DNA of 64,000 nucleotides from Streptomyces sp. SLBN-31. GTDB taxonomy: Bacteria > Actinomycetota > Actinomycetes > Streptomycetales > Streptomycetaceae. Shown here piece after piece: positions 38,996 to 49,370 of this stretch. The notes beneath the pieces are model-generated. The model ran no database searches and was not told where the DNA came from. It saw only the letters and a list, made by a program, of their open reading frames with translations. The DNA lies in assembly GCF_006715395.1 (NCBI RefSeq), contig NZ_VFNC01000002.1, positions 2,294,001-2,358,000 of the forward strand. Reading direction: 5' to 3'. A program made the translations under genes and the position numbers. How positions within the stretch are numbered: position 1 is the first letter of the stretch; every line of letters starts with the position of its first letter.

Positions 38996-39426
38996 GTCTC
39001 ACACCCTACTGGCGGGGGGTGACAGTACGGCGAGGCTGTGGACAACGCCTATCGAGCCTACGCGCCTCGGGGAAGGCCGGCACGCTCGGCAGGTGGGCGC
39101 CCCCGCGGCGCCGGGCGACGGCCCCGGTGCGCGCCGCGTCGACGATCATGAGACCGGAGGATCGACGGCGACCGGACAGGTGGCGGGCTGTGACGGGGCG
39201 GCCACGCGGGCGTGCGGCCACCGATCGGGTCTCGGCCAGGTGTCCGCGCCTGTCGGGCATCAGGTGTTGTCGGGACTTGGTCAACACGCTTCAATGCGGG
39301 GGAACTCGGGGCCGTGAACGACGGCGTACGGATGTGAAGACGCCCCCGACGCCGACGGGGTGGCCCCGACCTTCGCACCAACCGGCCCGACCAGCCGTAG
39401 CGAGCATTCACAGAAAGGCCCCCTGC
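38996..39426. other. Intergenic region uvrC / HTH-like gene
   Basis: 431 bp. The first 30 bp contain the candidate uvrC promoter. The rest has no gene I can support: a leftward frame of 93 codons at 39006-39287 has no ribosome site and no recognisable protein. The rightward gene at 39427 must have its promoter in the last 150 bp; no consensus -10/-35 pair was found. Confidence 0.5.
39003..39025 (-). promoter_or_regulatory. Degenerate RecA-NDp-like promoter of uvrC
   Basis: CTGTCACCC (39025-39017), 8 nt, TAGGGT (39008-39003), 7 nt before the ATG. Only 5 of 9 upstream positions match TTGTCRGTG, but spacing and -10 fit. Confidence 0.35.
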
Positions 39427-40383
39427 ATGCCGCACGCCACACAGCACGCGGACGTCGCCGCCGTCGTCGGCGCGGAACTGGAATCGGCCCTGCGGGGCGG
39501 GCCCTTCCACGTCGCGTTGCGCGCCGCCATCGCCGCCCGCGGGCTGCCGCTGCAGCGCGTGCAGCACCATCTGTCGCGCCACGGGGTGAAGGTGGGCGTG
39601 ACCAGCCTGAGTTACTGGCAGCAGGGCGCCCGGCGGCCACAGCGGCCGGAGTCGCTGCGGGCCGTGCGGGCCCTGGAGGAGATACTCCAGCTGCCGGAGG
39701 AGTCACTGATACGGCTGCTCGCCGAGACCGACGAACGGACCTGTGCCGAACGGCCCGCCGCCCGCTCGTACCGCTCCCTGGTCGCCGCCTCGGACGTCCT
39801 GGACCGGATGCTGACCGAGCTGCGCCTGCCGCCGGACGGCGGGCTGCACACCCTCGGGCACCACGAGCGGGTGCGCATCGGCCCGCGGCGCGAGCTGTCG
39901 GGGCGCGAGTCGCAGCACATCGTGCGCGCCCACAAGGACGGCATCGACCGTTTCGTCGCCGTCCACCACGGCGACCCGGGGTGCGCGCCGGAGCGCATGC
40001 GGGTGCACGCCCTGGAGAACTGCCGTACAGGACGCGTGCGCGCACACCACGACACCGGGGTCCTCGTGGCCGAACTGCTCTTCGACACCCGGCTGCGGGC
40101 CGGGGACACCTTCCTCTTCCGCTACTGCGTCGAGGACGGCACGGCCGGCGTCTGCCGCGAGTACGTCCGCGGGTTCGGGCCGGCCGGCGGGCAGTACGCC
40201 CTGCAGGTGCGCTTCGACGAACACGCGCTGCCGGTGCGCTGCCATCGCTTCGCCCAGCACTCCGCGGCCGCTCCGCGAGGCGGCCGCCAGGAACTCGTCC
40301 TCAGCGGCCACCACCACTCGGTCCACCTCGTCGAGCCCCGGGTGCGCACGGGGATCGTGGGCATCGGCTGGGACTGGGAGTGA
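39427..40383 (+). CDS. Putative helix-turn-helix protein, Streptomyces-type, unknown function
   Basis: 318 residues. The first 95 residues look like a Cro/XRE-type DNA-binding domain (LPLQRVQHHLSRHGVKVGVTSLSYWQ, RAVRALEEILQLPEESL, both shortened here). The remaining 220 residues are beta-rich and His/Arg-rich (GLHTLGHHERVRIGP, HHDTGVLVAELLFD, LSGHHHSVHLVEP) without a recognised domain; they could be a sensor module. ATG 39427 has AGAAAGG 8 nt upstream. It converges on the Rieske gene with 45 bp between, which contains a small AGCTCT/AGAGCT stem. Confidence 0.7.
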   Translation: MPHATQHADVAAVVGAELESALRGGPFHVALRAAIAARGLPLQRVQHHLSRHGVKVGVTSLSYWQQGARRPQRPESLRAVRALEEILQLPEESLIRLLAETDERTCAERPAARSYRSLVAASDVLDRMLTELRLPPDGGLHTLGHHERVRIGPRRELSGRESQHIVRAHKDGIDRFVAVHHGDPGCAPERMRVHALENCRTGRVRAHHDTGVLVAELLFDTRLRAGDTFLFRYCVEDGTAGVCREYVRGFGPAGGQYALQVRFDEHALPVRCHRFAQHSAAAPRGGRQELVLSGHHHSVHLVEPRVRTGIVGIGWDWE

Positions 40384-40428
40384 GCTCTGGCCGAGAGCTG
40401 TCCCTCGACGCTCCGGGTGCGCGCTGCC

Positions 40429-40857
40429 TCAGGTGAGCGGGCCCGCGACGATCTTGCCGTTCGCCGTCCGCACCGAGAGTTCGCGCAGCGGCTCCGTGGC
40501 CGGGGAGCGCAGCACCTTGCCGGTCCTGGCGTCGAACTCGCTGCCGTGGCAGGGGCAGATCAGCGTCGTCCCCTCCAGCTTGTTGATCGGGCACCCCGCG
40601 TGCGTGCAGATCGTGCTGTACGCCTTCAGCGAGCCGTCCCCGGCACGGCTGACCACGACATTGTGGTCCCGGTAGAGCTCGGCACCGCCCGTGGCGACGT
40701 CCGATCCCGGGCCGAGTTCGACGGGCGCCGTCGGTGTGGTGGGTGCCCCTTCCGCCCCGGCCCCCGTCGCACAGGCGGCGAGTCCTGGACCGGCCACGGT
40801 CGTGAGGGCCGCGCCCCGCAGGACGGTACGACGGCTCGGGGAAGGGCGGGCAGGCAT
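40429..40857 (-). CDS. Rieske [2Fe-2S] protein, exported
   Basis: 142 residues. Twin-arginine-like start (SRRTVLRGAALTT) leading to LAAC with a lipobox Cys29, so probably a Tat-exported lipoprotein. The Rieske cluster ligands are Cys84 and His86 (CTHAGC) and Cys101 and His104 (CPCHGSEFD), with Cys89 and Cys103 forming the usual disulphide. It is small and without a membrane partner nearby; electron donor or acceptor unknown. ATG 40857 has GGAGAA 5 nt upstream. Divergent from the LacI-type gene. Confidence 0.92.
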   Translation of the reverse strand: MPARPSPSRRTVLRGAALTTVAGPGLAACATGAGAEGAPTTPTAPVELGPGSDVATGGAELYRDHNVVVSRAGDGSLKAYSTICTHAGCPINKLEGTTLICPCHGSEFDARTGKVLRSPATEPLRELSVRTANGKIVAGPLT

Positions 40858-40941
40858 ACGGTTCTCCGCTGGTGAGGGGCTGGTGCACGGCGACGATACT
40901 CCCGGGCGACCGCCGAACCGCTGGTCGGGGGTGGTGTGAGT

Positions 40942-40963
40942 TAAACGCTTGCGTAAGCGTTTA
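40942..40963. promoter_or_regulatory. LacI-type operator
   Basis: Perfect inverted repeat TAAACGCTT, 4 nt (GCGT), AAGCGTTTA, in the divergent region, 89 bp before the regulator start. The AANCGNTT-like half sites are typical for LacI-family proteins; autoregulation of the regulator-kinase pair is likely, and the Rieske promoter may be affected. Confidence 0.75.
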
Positions 40964-41051
40964 CGTCGCGCGGGGAATGAGATACGTTCCGCCCTGGAGC
41001 GCGTGGTACGGACAGCCGGCCTCAAGCGCTCGGTACGGAGAGGAGGACGCG

Positions 41052-42308
41052 GTGCCGACCATGGCCGATGTCGCGCGGAGCGCCGGGGTGTCCGTGGCGA
41101 CCGTCTCGCACGTCCTCAACGGCACCCGGCCGGTCCTGCCGCACACCCGGCAGTCCGTCCTGGACGCGATCGAGCGGCTGGGCTACACACCGAACAACCT
41201 GGCCCGTTCCCTGGTGACCTCCCGCACCCGGTCGATCGGTCTCGCGGTCTCGGCCATCAGAAACCCGTACTTCACGGAGATCCTCCAAGGCGTGGAAGCG
41301 GCCGCCCTGGACGCGGGCCACGGCCTGCTCATCGCCGACCCGCACGACGATCCCGCCCACGAGCGCACGGTCGTCCAGCTGCTGCACGAACGGCGCGTGG
41401 ACGGCATGATCGTCGCTCCCTCGGCCGACCCACGCGAACTCATCGCCTACCTCGCGCGCCATGACGTACCGACCGTTTTCCTCGACCGGCTGGTCGACAC
41501 GGCCGCGGCTTCGCCCGAAGGGGCTCCGGGGTCGGGTGACGGCGGCCTGCGCTTCGACCAGGTCTGTGCCGAGAGCGCGGAACCGACCGCACGGCTCGTC
41601 GCCCACCTCGCCGGACGCGGCCACCGCCGCATCGCCCTGATCGCCGGGCTGCCCGGCCTCAGCACCACCCGCGAGCGCATCGCCGGCTACCGGGAGGGGA
41701 TCGCGGCCGCCGGCCTCCCCCACGACGAGCGTCTGCTGGCGCACGGCGACTCCGAGTCGGCCGGTGCCGAACGGGCCACGGCCGCCCTGCTGTCCCTCGC
41801 CGCCCCGCCCACCGCGCTCGTGACGGCCAACAACGCGATGACCCTCGGTGCCCTGCGCGCCCTGCGCGACCGCGGTCTGTCCGTGCCCGACGACATCGCG
41901 CTGTGCTGCTTCGACGACTTCCCCTGGGCCGATCTCTTCTCCCCGCGGCTCACCGCGATCGCCCAGCCCGGCAGGGAGATCGGCACCCAGGCGGTACGGC
42001 TTCTGCTGGACCGCCTCGCCGCACCGGACCGGCCCGCCCGCACCGTGCGGCTGCCCTGCGCCTTCGTCCACCGGACCTCGTGCGGGTGCCCGGAACCCGG
42101 TCCGGCGGCACCAGCCGACCGATCCGCGGAATCCGGGGAGTCCGGGGAGTCCGGGGAGGACGGACGGTCCGGGGAGGACGGACGGTCCGGGGAGTCGGAG
42201 CGGTCCGCCGAGTCCGAGCGGACCGGTGAGTCGGCGCGACCCGCTCACGCCGGCAGGTCCACGCAGTACCCGCAGTCCGCGCAGTTCGAGAGAGGAACCG
42301 TCTCGTGA
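41052..42308 (+). CDS. LacI-family transcriptional regulator
   Basis: 418 residues. Helix-turn-helix at residues 4-25 (TMADVARSAGVSVATVSHVL) with hinge region, then a periplasmic-binding-protein-like sensor domain to about residue 345 (SIGLAVSAIRNPYFTEILQG, DIALCCFDDFPWADLF). The last 65 residues are a Ser/Gly/Glu/Arg low-complexity tail encoded by 9-bp repeats and not part of the family fold. GTG 41052 has GAGGAGG 6 nt upstream. Overlaps the PfkB kinase gene by 4 bp, so the inducer is probably the kinase's sugar or its phosphate. Confidence 0.94.
   Translation: MPTMADVARSAGVSVATVSHVLNGTRPVLPHTRQSVLDAIERLGYTPNNLARSLVTSRTRSIGLAVSAIRNPYFTEILQGVEAAALDAGHGLLIADPHDDPAHERTVVQLLHERRVDGMIVAPSADPRELIAYLARHDVPTVFLDRLVDTAAASPEGAPGSGDGGLRFDQVCAESAEPTARLVAHLAGRGHRRIALIAGLPGLSTTRERIAGYREGIAAAGLPHDERLLAHGDSESAGAERATAALLSLAAPPTALVTANNAMTLGALRALRDRGLSVPDDIALCCFDDFPWADLFSPRLTAIAQPGREIGTQAVRLLLDRLAAPDRPARTVRLPCAFVHRTSCGCPEPGPAAPADRSAESGESGESGEDGRSGEDGRSGESERSAESERTGESARPAHAGRSTQYPQSAQFERGTVS
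42132..42203 (+). repeat. 9-bp tandem repeats in the 3' end of the LacI-type gene
   Basis: TCCGGGGAG occurs three times in tandem from 42132, then twice more alternating with GACGGACGG, then degenerates. The period is a codon multiple, encoding Ser-Gly-Glu and Asp-Gly-Arg units. Confidence 0.8.
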
Positions 42309-43216
42309 TCGTCGTCGCCGGTGAGGCCCTGATCGATCTGGTACCGCAGGGCACGGGTGCCCTCGCCGGGCTGAAGCCGGCGCTCGGCGGCGGCCCGTAC
42401 AACACCGCCGTGGCCCTCGGCCGCCTCGGCTCGCCCACCGCGTTCTGCTCGCGTACCTCGCTGGACGCCTTCGGCGAGGCCCTCCTCGACGGGCTCCGGG
42501 AAGCCGGCGTGGACGTGTCGGCCGTGCAGCGCGGCCCCGAGCCGACCACGCTCGCGGTCGCGACGATCGACGGAAACGGCTCGGCCGCCTACTCCTTCTA
42601 CGTCGAGGGCACCGCCGACCGGCTGTTCACCGCGCCTGCGACGCTCCCCGCCGGGACGCGCGCCGTGTCCTTCGGGACGTGCTCGCTCGTCCTGGAGCCC
42701 GGCGCGAGCGCCTACGAGGAGCTGATGCGAACGGCGGCCGAACAGGGCGTGTTCACCGCGCTCGACCCCAACATCCGGGCCGGGCTGATCCCGGACGCGG
42801 ACGCCTACCGGGCGCGCTTCAAGAGCTGGCTGCCGTCGGTGTCCCTGCTGAAGCTCTCCGAGGAGGACGCCCTGTGGCTGGGCGGCACCCCGCGTGAGTG
42901 GCTGGCCGCGGGACCTTCGGCAGTGGTGATCACCCAGGGCGGTGACGGGCTGAGCGTCTTCACGGCGGACGGCGCGGTGCATTCCGTGCCGGGCGAGAAG
43001 GTCGAGGTCGTGGACACGATCGGTGCCGGAGACACCGTGAACGCGGCTCTGCTGCACGGTCTGGCCGCCCAGGACGCCCTGTCCGCCGAGGCACTCCTGG
43101 GGCTGGGCGCCGACGGGTGGACGAGGCTGCTGCGATTCGCGGCGCGGGCGGCCGCCGTCACGTGTTCCCGGGCGGGCGCGGAGCCGCCGTACGCCTCCGA
43201 ACTCGGAGACCTGTGA
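42305..43216 (+). CDS. PfkB-family carbohydrate kinase (fructokinase-like)
   Basis: 303 residues. N-terminal VVAGEALIDLVP and GGGPYNTAVALGRLG (signature 1 region), and C-terminal DTIGAGDTVNAALLHGL (signature 2) with catalytic Asp243. The layout fits fructokinase or 2-keto-3-deoxygluconate kinase more than ribokinase, but the sugar cannot be fixed. GTG 42305 overlaps the LacI-type stop. No sugar transporter is adjacent. Confidence 0.93.
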   Translation: MIVVAGEALIDLVPQGTGALAGLKPALGGGPYNTAVALGRLGSPTAFCSRTSLDAFGEALLDGLREAGVDVSAVQRGPEPTTLAVATIDGNGSAAYSFYVEGTADRLFTAPATLPAGTRAVSFGTCSLVLEPGASAYEELMRTAAEQGVFTALDPNIRAGLIPDADAYRARFKSWLPSVSLLKLSEEDALWLGGTPREWLAAGPSAVVITQGGDGLSVFTADGAVHSVPGEKVEVVDTIGAGDTVNAALLHGLAAQDALSAEALLGLGADGWTRLLRFAARAAAVTCSRAGAEPPYASELGDL

Positions 43217-43220
43217 CGAA

Positions 43221-43253
43221 CGGCGCCCCGCGGGGAACTCCCGCGGGGCGCCG
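43221..43253. terminator. Bidirectional terminator between kinase gene and uvrA
   Basis: Perfect 14-bp stem (43221-43234 with 43240-43253), 5-nt loop, in a 61-bp convergent gap. Confidence 0.85.
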
Positions 43254-43277
43254 TGCCTTCTCCGTCGTTCGGTGACC

Positions 43278-46316
<3,039 letters not shown>

Positions 46317-46372
46317 GCCGGTCCGCACCTTTCTTGAGAGAAGTGACAGGGGCGAGGCCCCCGTGTCTTCTC

Positions 46373-46395
46373 ACACTAGGGGGAGCCACTGACAA
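46373..46395 (-). promoter_or_regulatory. RecA-NDp/PafBC-type damage promoter of uvrA
   Basis: Leftward TTGTCAGTG (46395-46387), 8 nt, TAGTGT (46378-46373), an exact consensus match, 56 nt before the uvrA start. No LexA-type GAAC/GTTC palindrome was found here. Confidence 0.85.
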
Positions 46396-46503
46396 CGCCG
46401 GTCGGATTCCGGGTTGCATAACAATCCCCGGCCATCCAGCATGCCCGACGCCACTCCCGACCATATAGCACGTGCTTTCGATTTACGGCACTGCTTCACC
46501 ACC

Positions 46504-46532
46504 TTCACCCAAAGGTGTGGCGAGGCTAGGGT
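46504..46532 (+). promoter_or_regulatory. Leaderless promoter of the maleylpyruvate-isomerase-family gene
   Basis: TTCACC (46504-46509), 17 nt, TAGGGT (46527-46532), then 7 nt to the ATG at 46540. Confidence 0.5.
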
Positions 46533-46539
46533 CAGCACC

Positions 46540-47226
46540 ATGATTGATCACGGTCATGACCTGGCGTCTGTACATGACGCGACGAACCGGCTGCTCACCG
46601 CAGCCGCCGAACTGGACAACGCGTCGGTGACCGAGCCGTCACGGCTGCCGGGCTGGACCCGTGGCCACGTTCTCGCGCACCTCGCCCGCAACGCCGACGC
46701 CCTCGTGAACGTCCTGGAGGGCCGCCCCATGTACGTTTCCGGCAAGGCCCGCGACGCCGACATCGAGCGTGACGCGCCGCGCCCCCTTCAGACACAGCTC
46801 GCCGATCTGCGCGAGAGCGCAGCCCGCTTCCAGGCGGCGGGGGCGGCACCCGCGGACTGGTCGCGGACTGTGGAGCTGCGCAACGGGGTCACCGACTCGG
46901 CGTCCCGGGTGCCGTTCCGGCGTTGGGCTGAGGTGGAGCTGCATCACGTGGACCTCGGCATCGGATACGAGCTGGAGGACGTGCCGGAGCAGTTCACGGA
47001 GCGGGAGATCGCCTTCCTGGCCGACCGCTTCTCGGGCCACCCGGACGTGCCGCCGACCCGCCTCATGGACGGCACGCGCGCGTGGCGGACCGGCCGGGAG
47101 GCGGCGGACGTGGAGATCACGGTGACGGGGCCGGCGCCCGAGCTGCTGGGCTGGCTCGCGGGGCGCCGGGACGGCTCCGGGCTGACGGTGCGGGGCGGCT
47201 CGCTTCCCGGACTGCCGCCGCTGTAG
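46540..47226 (+). CDS. Maleylpyruvate isomerase-family, mycothiol-dependent enzyme
   Basis: 228 residues of the DinB-like MDMPI fold: RLPGWTRGHVLAHLARNADAL supplies metal-ligand His residues of the N-terminal helical bundle, RRWAEVELHHVDLGIGY is the second conserved segment, and the C-terminal domain ends VRGGSLPGLPPL. Members use mycothiol as glutathione substitute in isomerase or transferase reactions; the real substrate is unknown. ATG 46540 fits a leaderless promoter (see above); an upstream in-frame ATG at 46414 would add a tail without homology. Confidence 0.85.
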   Translation: MIDHGHDLASVHDATNRLLTAAAELDNASVTEPSRLPGWTRGHVLAHLARNADALVNVLEGRPMYVSGKARDADIERDAPRPLQTQLADLRESAARFQAAGAAPADWSRTVELRNGVTDSASRVPFRRWAEVELHHVDLGIGYELEDVPEQFTEREIAFLADRFSGHPDVPPTRLMDGTRAWRTGREAADVEITVTGPAPELLGWLAGRRDGSGLTVRGGSLPGLPPL

Positions 47227-47303
47227 GGCGCGGGCCCCACTCGGCCGCGGGCGCGACCTTCGGCGGGGACTCCTGCGCCCTCCCCCGCTATAGGCTGACC
47301 GCC

Positions 47304-47960
47304 ATGACGTACAGCGGACAGGTGACGGTCGGCGGCCCGGCGGACGTGCACGAGCTCAAGGACCTGATGATCACCAAGATCGCGGTCGGCCCGATGGACA
47401 ACAACGCCTATCTGCTGCGCTGCCGGGCCACGGACGAGCAGTTGCTGATCGACGCGGCCAACGACGCGGACATCCTGCTCGGCATGATCGGTGACGACGG
47501 CATCGCCTCCGTCGTCACCACGCACCAGCACGGGGACCACTGGCAGGCGCTCGCCCGGGTCGTCGCGGCCACCGGGGCGCGCACGTACGCGGGCCGGGAC
47601 GACGCCTCGGGCATCCCGGTGCCGACCGACGTCCTGGTCGACGACGGCGACACCATCCGGGTGGGGCAGGTGGAGCTCACCGCGCGCCACCTGGTCGGGC
47701 ACACGCCGGGCTCGATCGCGCTCGTCTACGACGACCCGCACGGGCATCCCCATGTGTTCACGGGCGACTGCCTCTTCCCCGGCGGGGTCGGCAACACCCG
47801 GAAGGATCCGAAGGCGTTCGCGAGCCTGATCCGCGACGTGGAGACGAAGATCTTCGACGTGCTGCCGGACGAGACCTGGGTCTATCCGGGGCACGGCAAC
47901 GACACGTCGCTGGGCGCGGAGCGACCCCACCTGCCGGAGTGGCACGCGCGCGGGTGGTGA
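47304..47960 (+). CDS. Metallo-beta-lactamase-fold hydrolase (glyoxalase II-like)
   Basis: 218 residues. The metal motif is TTHQHGDHWQAL (HxHxDH), followed by HLVGHTPGSIALVY, FTGDCLFPGG with the bridging Asp, and VYPGHGNDTSLG with the late His, as in hydroxyacyl-thiol hydrolases. ATG 47304 lies 7 nt after a TAGGCT -10-like hexamer, so it may be leaderless. It is next to a mycothiol-dependent-type gene, which suggests hydrolysis of mycothiol thioesters; this is inference only. Confidence 0.9.
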   Translation: MTYSGQVTVGGPADVHELKDLMITKIAVGPMDNNAYLLRCRATDEQLLIDAANDADILLGMIGDDGIASVVTTHQHGDHWQALARVVAATGARTYAGRDDASGIPVPTDVLVDDGDTIRVGQVELTARHLVGHTPGSIALVYDDPHGHPHVFTGDCLFPGGVGNTRKDPKAFASLIRDVETKIFDVLPDETWVYPGHGNDTSLGAERPHLPEWHARGW

Positions 47961-47972
47961 CGGTCTCCGGAC

Positions 47973-48018
47973 GGCGCACAGGGGCGGAGGGTCGATCGAT
48001 CCTCCGCCCCTGTGCGCC
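47973..48018 (+). terminator. Terminator of the metallo-hydrolase gene
   Basis: Perfect 18-bp stem (47973-47990 with 48001-48018) and a 10-nt loop, the longest uninterrupted hairpin in the window, starting 12 nt after the stop. Confidence 0.92.
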
Positions 48019-48109
48019 TCGGCCCGCTTGCCGCCTCGAGAGGACGGGCCCGTGACCCATGGGAGTCATGCCGTACAGCGCACGGAACGGCGAATGCGTC
48101 ACGCACCCC

Positions 48110-48192
48110 TGGGCCGAAGTCCCGCACGCCTTGGGCCGAAGTCCCGCACCGCGTGGGCCGAAGACCCGCACCCCACCGTCGAAGTTCCGTAC
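48110..48192. repeat. 22-bp tandem repeats
   Basis: TGGGCCGAAGTCCCGCAC begins at 48110 and 48132, with one change (AAGACCC) at 48154, and a degenerate fourth copy at about 48176. The core GGGCCGAAGTCCC is a GGG/CCC inverted repeat. The period of about two helical turns puts all copies on one face of the DNA. Confidence 0.8.
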
Positions 48193-48485
48193 GCCCGCGC
48201 CGAGTCGGTGCGCGCCCCGTGTGAACCGTTCGCACGCGCCGGGGCCATGCGCGCGCTCCCGGCGCACTTGGTTGCGCGGTCAACTGGAAATCGCCCCGCT
48301 CAGGATGACGGCTCCTGCGCGGTACGGGCCGCCGGTCCACCCAACCCCGCCCTCGACCGGCGGCCCCGGCGTTCCACCGCGTGCGGCCGGAGCGCGTTCA
48401 CAGGAATGCAACACCCGTTCCCAGTATGCGGACAGTTGCCGACGTGACCTCGACAAACGAGACGTCGGGCTGTCAATCTCCCGCC

Positions 48486-49370
48486 ATGCATCTCGCCCCT
48501 CGCGCAATGCGCCGCGCCGTCGCCGCGGCAACCATCGTCCTGCTCGCCACAGCCGTCGGCTGCGCGCCGCAGCCGGAGGACAAGGCGAGCGACAACGCCT
48601 CGGGATCGACCGGAAGCACCTGCGCCAAGGGCAAGTTGGCCACCAAGACCTCCGGCAGGCTGACGATCGCCACCGACGAGCCCGCGTACGAGCCCTGGTT
48701 CAAGGACGACAAGCCGGCCAACGGCAAGGGCTTCGAGTCGGCGGTCGCGTACGCCGTCGCCCAGCAGCTCGGATACGCCAGGAGCGCGGTCGTCTGGCAG
48801 AGCGTTCCCTTCAACAAGGCCTTCGCTCCCGGCGAGAAGACCTTCGACTTCGACATCAACCAGGTGTCGGTCAGCGCCGAGCGCAAGAAGGCCGTGGACT
48901 TCTCGTCCGGCTACTACGACGTGCGTCAGGCCGTCATCGCGCTCAAGGGCAGCAAGGCCGCCAAGGCGACCGGCATCGCGGACCTCAAGGGCCTCAAGCT
49001 GGGCGCCCAGGTCGGCACGACAAGCCTGAACTACATCAGCGACGTGGTGAAGCCGTCGCAGCAGGCGGCCGTGTACTCCATGAACGACCAGGCCATCTCC
49101 GCTCTCAAGAACGGCCAGGTCGACGCGATCGTCACCGATCTGCCGACCGCGTTCTACGTCACCGCGGCCCAGGTGACCAACGCCAGGATCGTCGGCCAGT
49201 TCGAGAACCAGGGCACCACGCCCGAGCAGTTCGGGCTCGTCCTCGACAAGGGCAGCGCTCTCACGTCGTGCGTGTCGTCGGCGGTGGACGCCCTCCGCGA
49301 GGACGGCACGCTGGCGAAGCTTGAGAAGCAGTGGCTGTCCGACGCCGTCGACGCTCCGGTGCTCAAGTGA
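48486..49370 (+). CDS. Amino-acid ABC transporter substrate-binding lipoprotein
   Basis: 294 residues, family 3 solute-binding protein. N-terminal positively charged segment, hydrophobic stretch TIVLLATAVGC giving a lipobox Cys near residue 26, then LTIATDEPAYEPWF, FDFDINQVSVSAERKKAVDFSS (shortened) and QFGLVLDKGSAL. Polar amino acids are typical ligands; none is certain. ATG 48486 is used; ATG 48507 would still give a signal. It overlaps the permease gene by 4 bp. Confidence 0.92.
   Translation: MHLAPRAMRRAVAAATIVLLATAVGCAPQPEDKASDNASGSTGSTCAKGKLATKTSGRLTIATDEPAYEPWFKDDKPANGKGFESAVAYAVAQQLGYARSAVVWQSVPFNKAFAPGEKTFDFDINQVSVSAERKKAVDFSSGYYDVRQAVIALKGSKAAKATGIADLKGLKLGAQVGTTSLNYISDVVKPSQQAAVYSMNDQAISALKNGQVDAIVTDLPTAFYVTAAQVTNARIVGQFENQGTTPEQFGLVLDKGSALTSCVSSAVDALREDGTLAKLEKQWLSDAVDAPVLK

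Larger units (their letters stand above)
47961..48485. other. Intergenic region upstream of the amino-acid ABC operon
   Basis: 525 bp without a supportable gene. It contains the terminator of the hydrolase gene (47973-48018), three and a half 22-bp tandem repeats (48110-48192) and about 290 bp of further sequence before the transporter start. The repeat period is not a codon multiple. A TCAATC hexamer 7-8 nt before ATG 48486 could be a leaderless -10. Confidence 0.6.

Noticed and set aside
39006..39287. Leftward frame of 93 codons between uvrC and the HTH-like gene
   Set aside because: No ribosome site, Arg-rich composition without any recognisable motif, and the region looks non-coding.
46317..46539. 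Search for a LexA box at uvrA (and uvrB)
   Set aside because: No GAAC-N4-GTTC-like palindrome was found in either upstream region; the RecA-NDp-type motif explains them better.
48110..48192. 22-bp repeats considered as a CRISPR array
   Set aside because: Spacers are only 4 nt, the copies are adjacent, and no cas genes are nearby.
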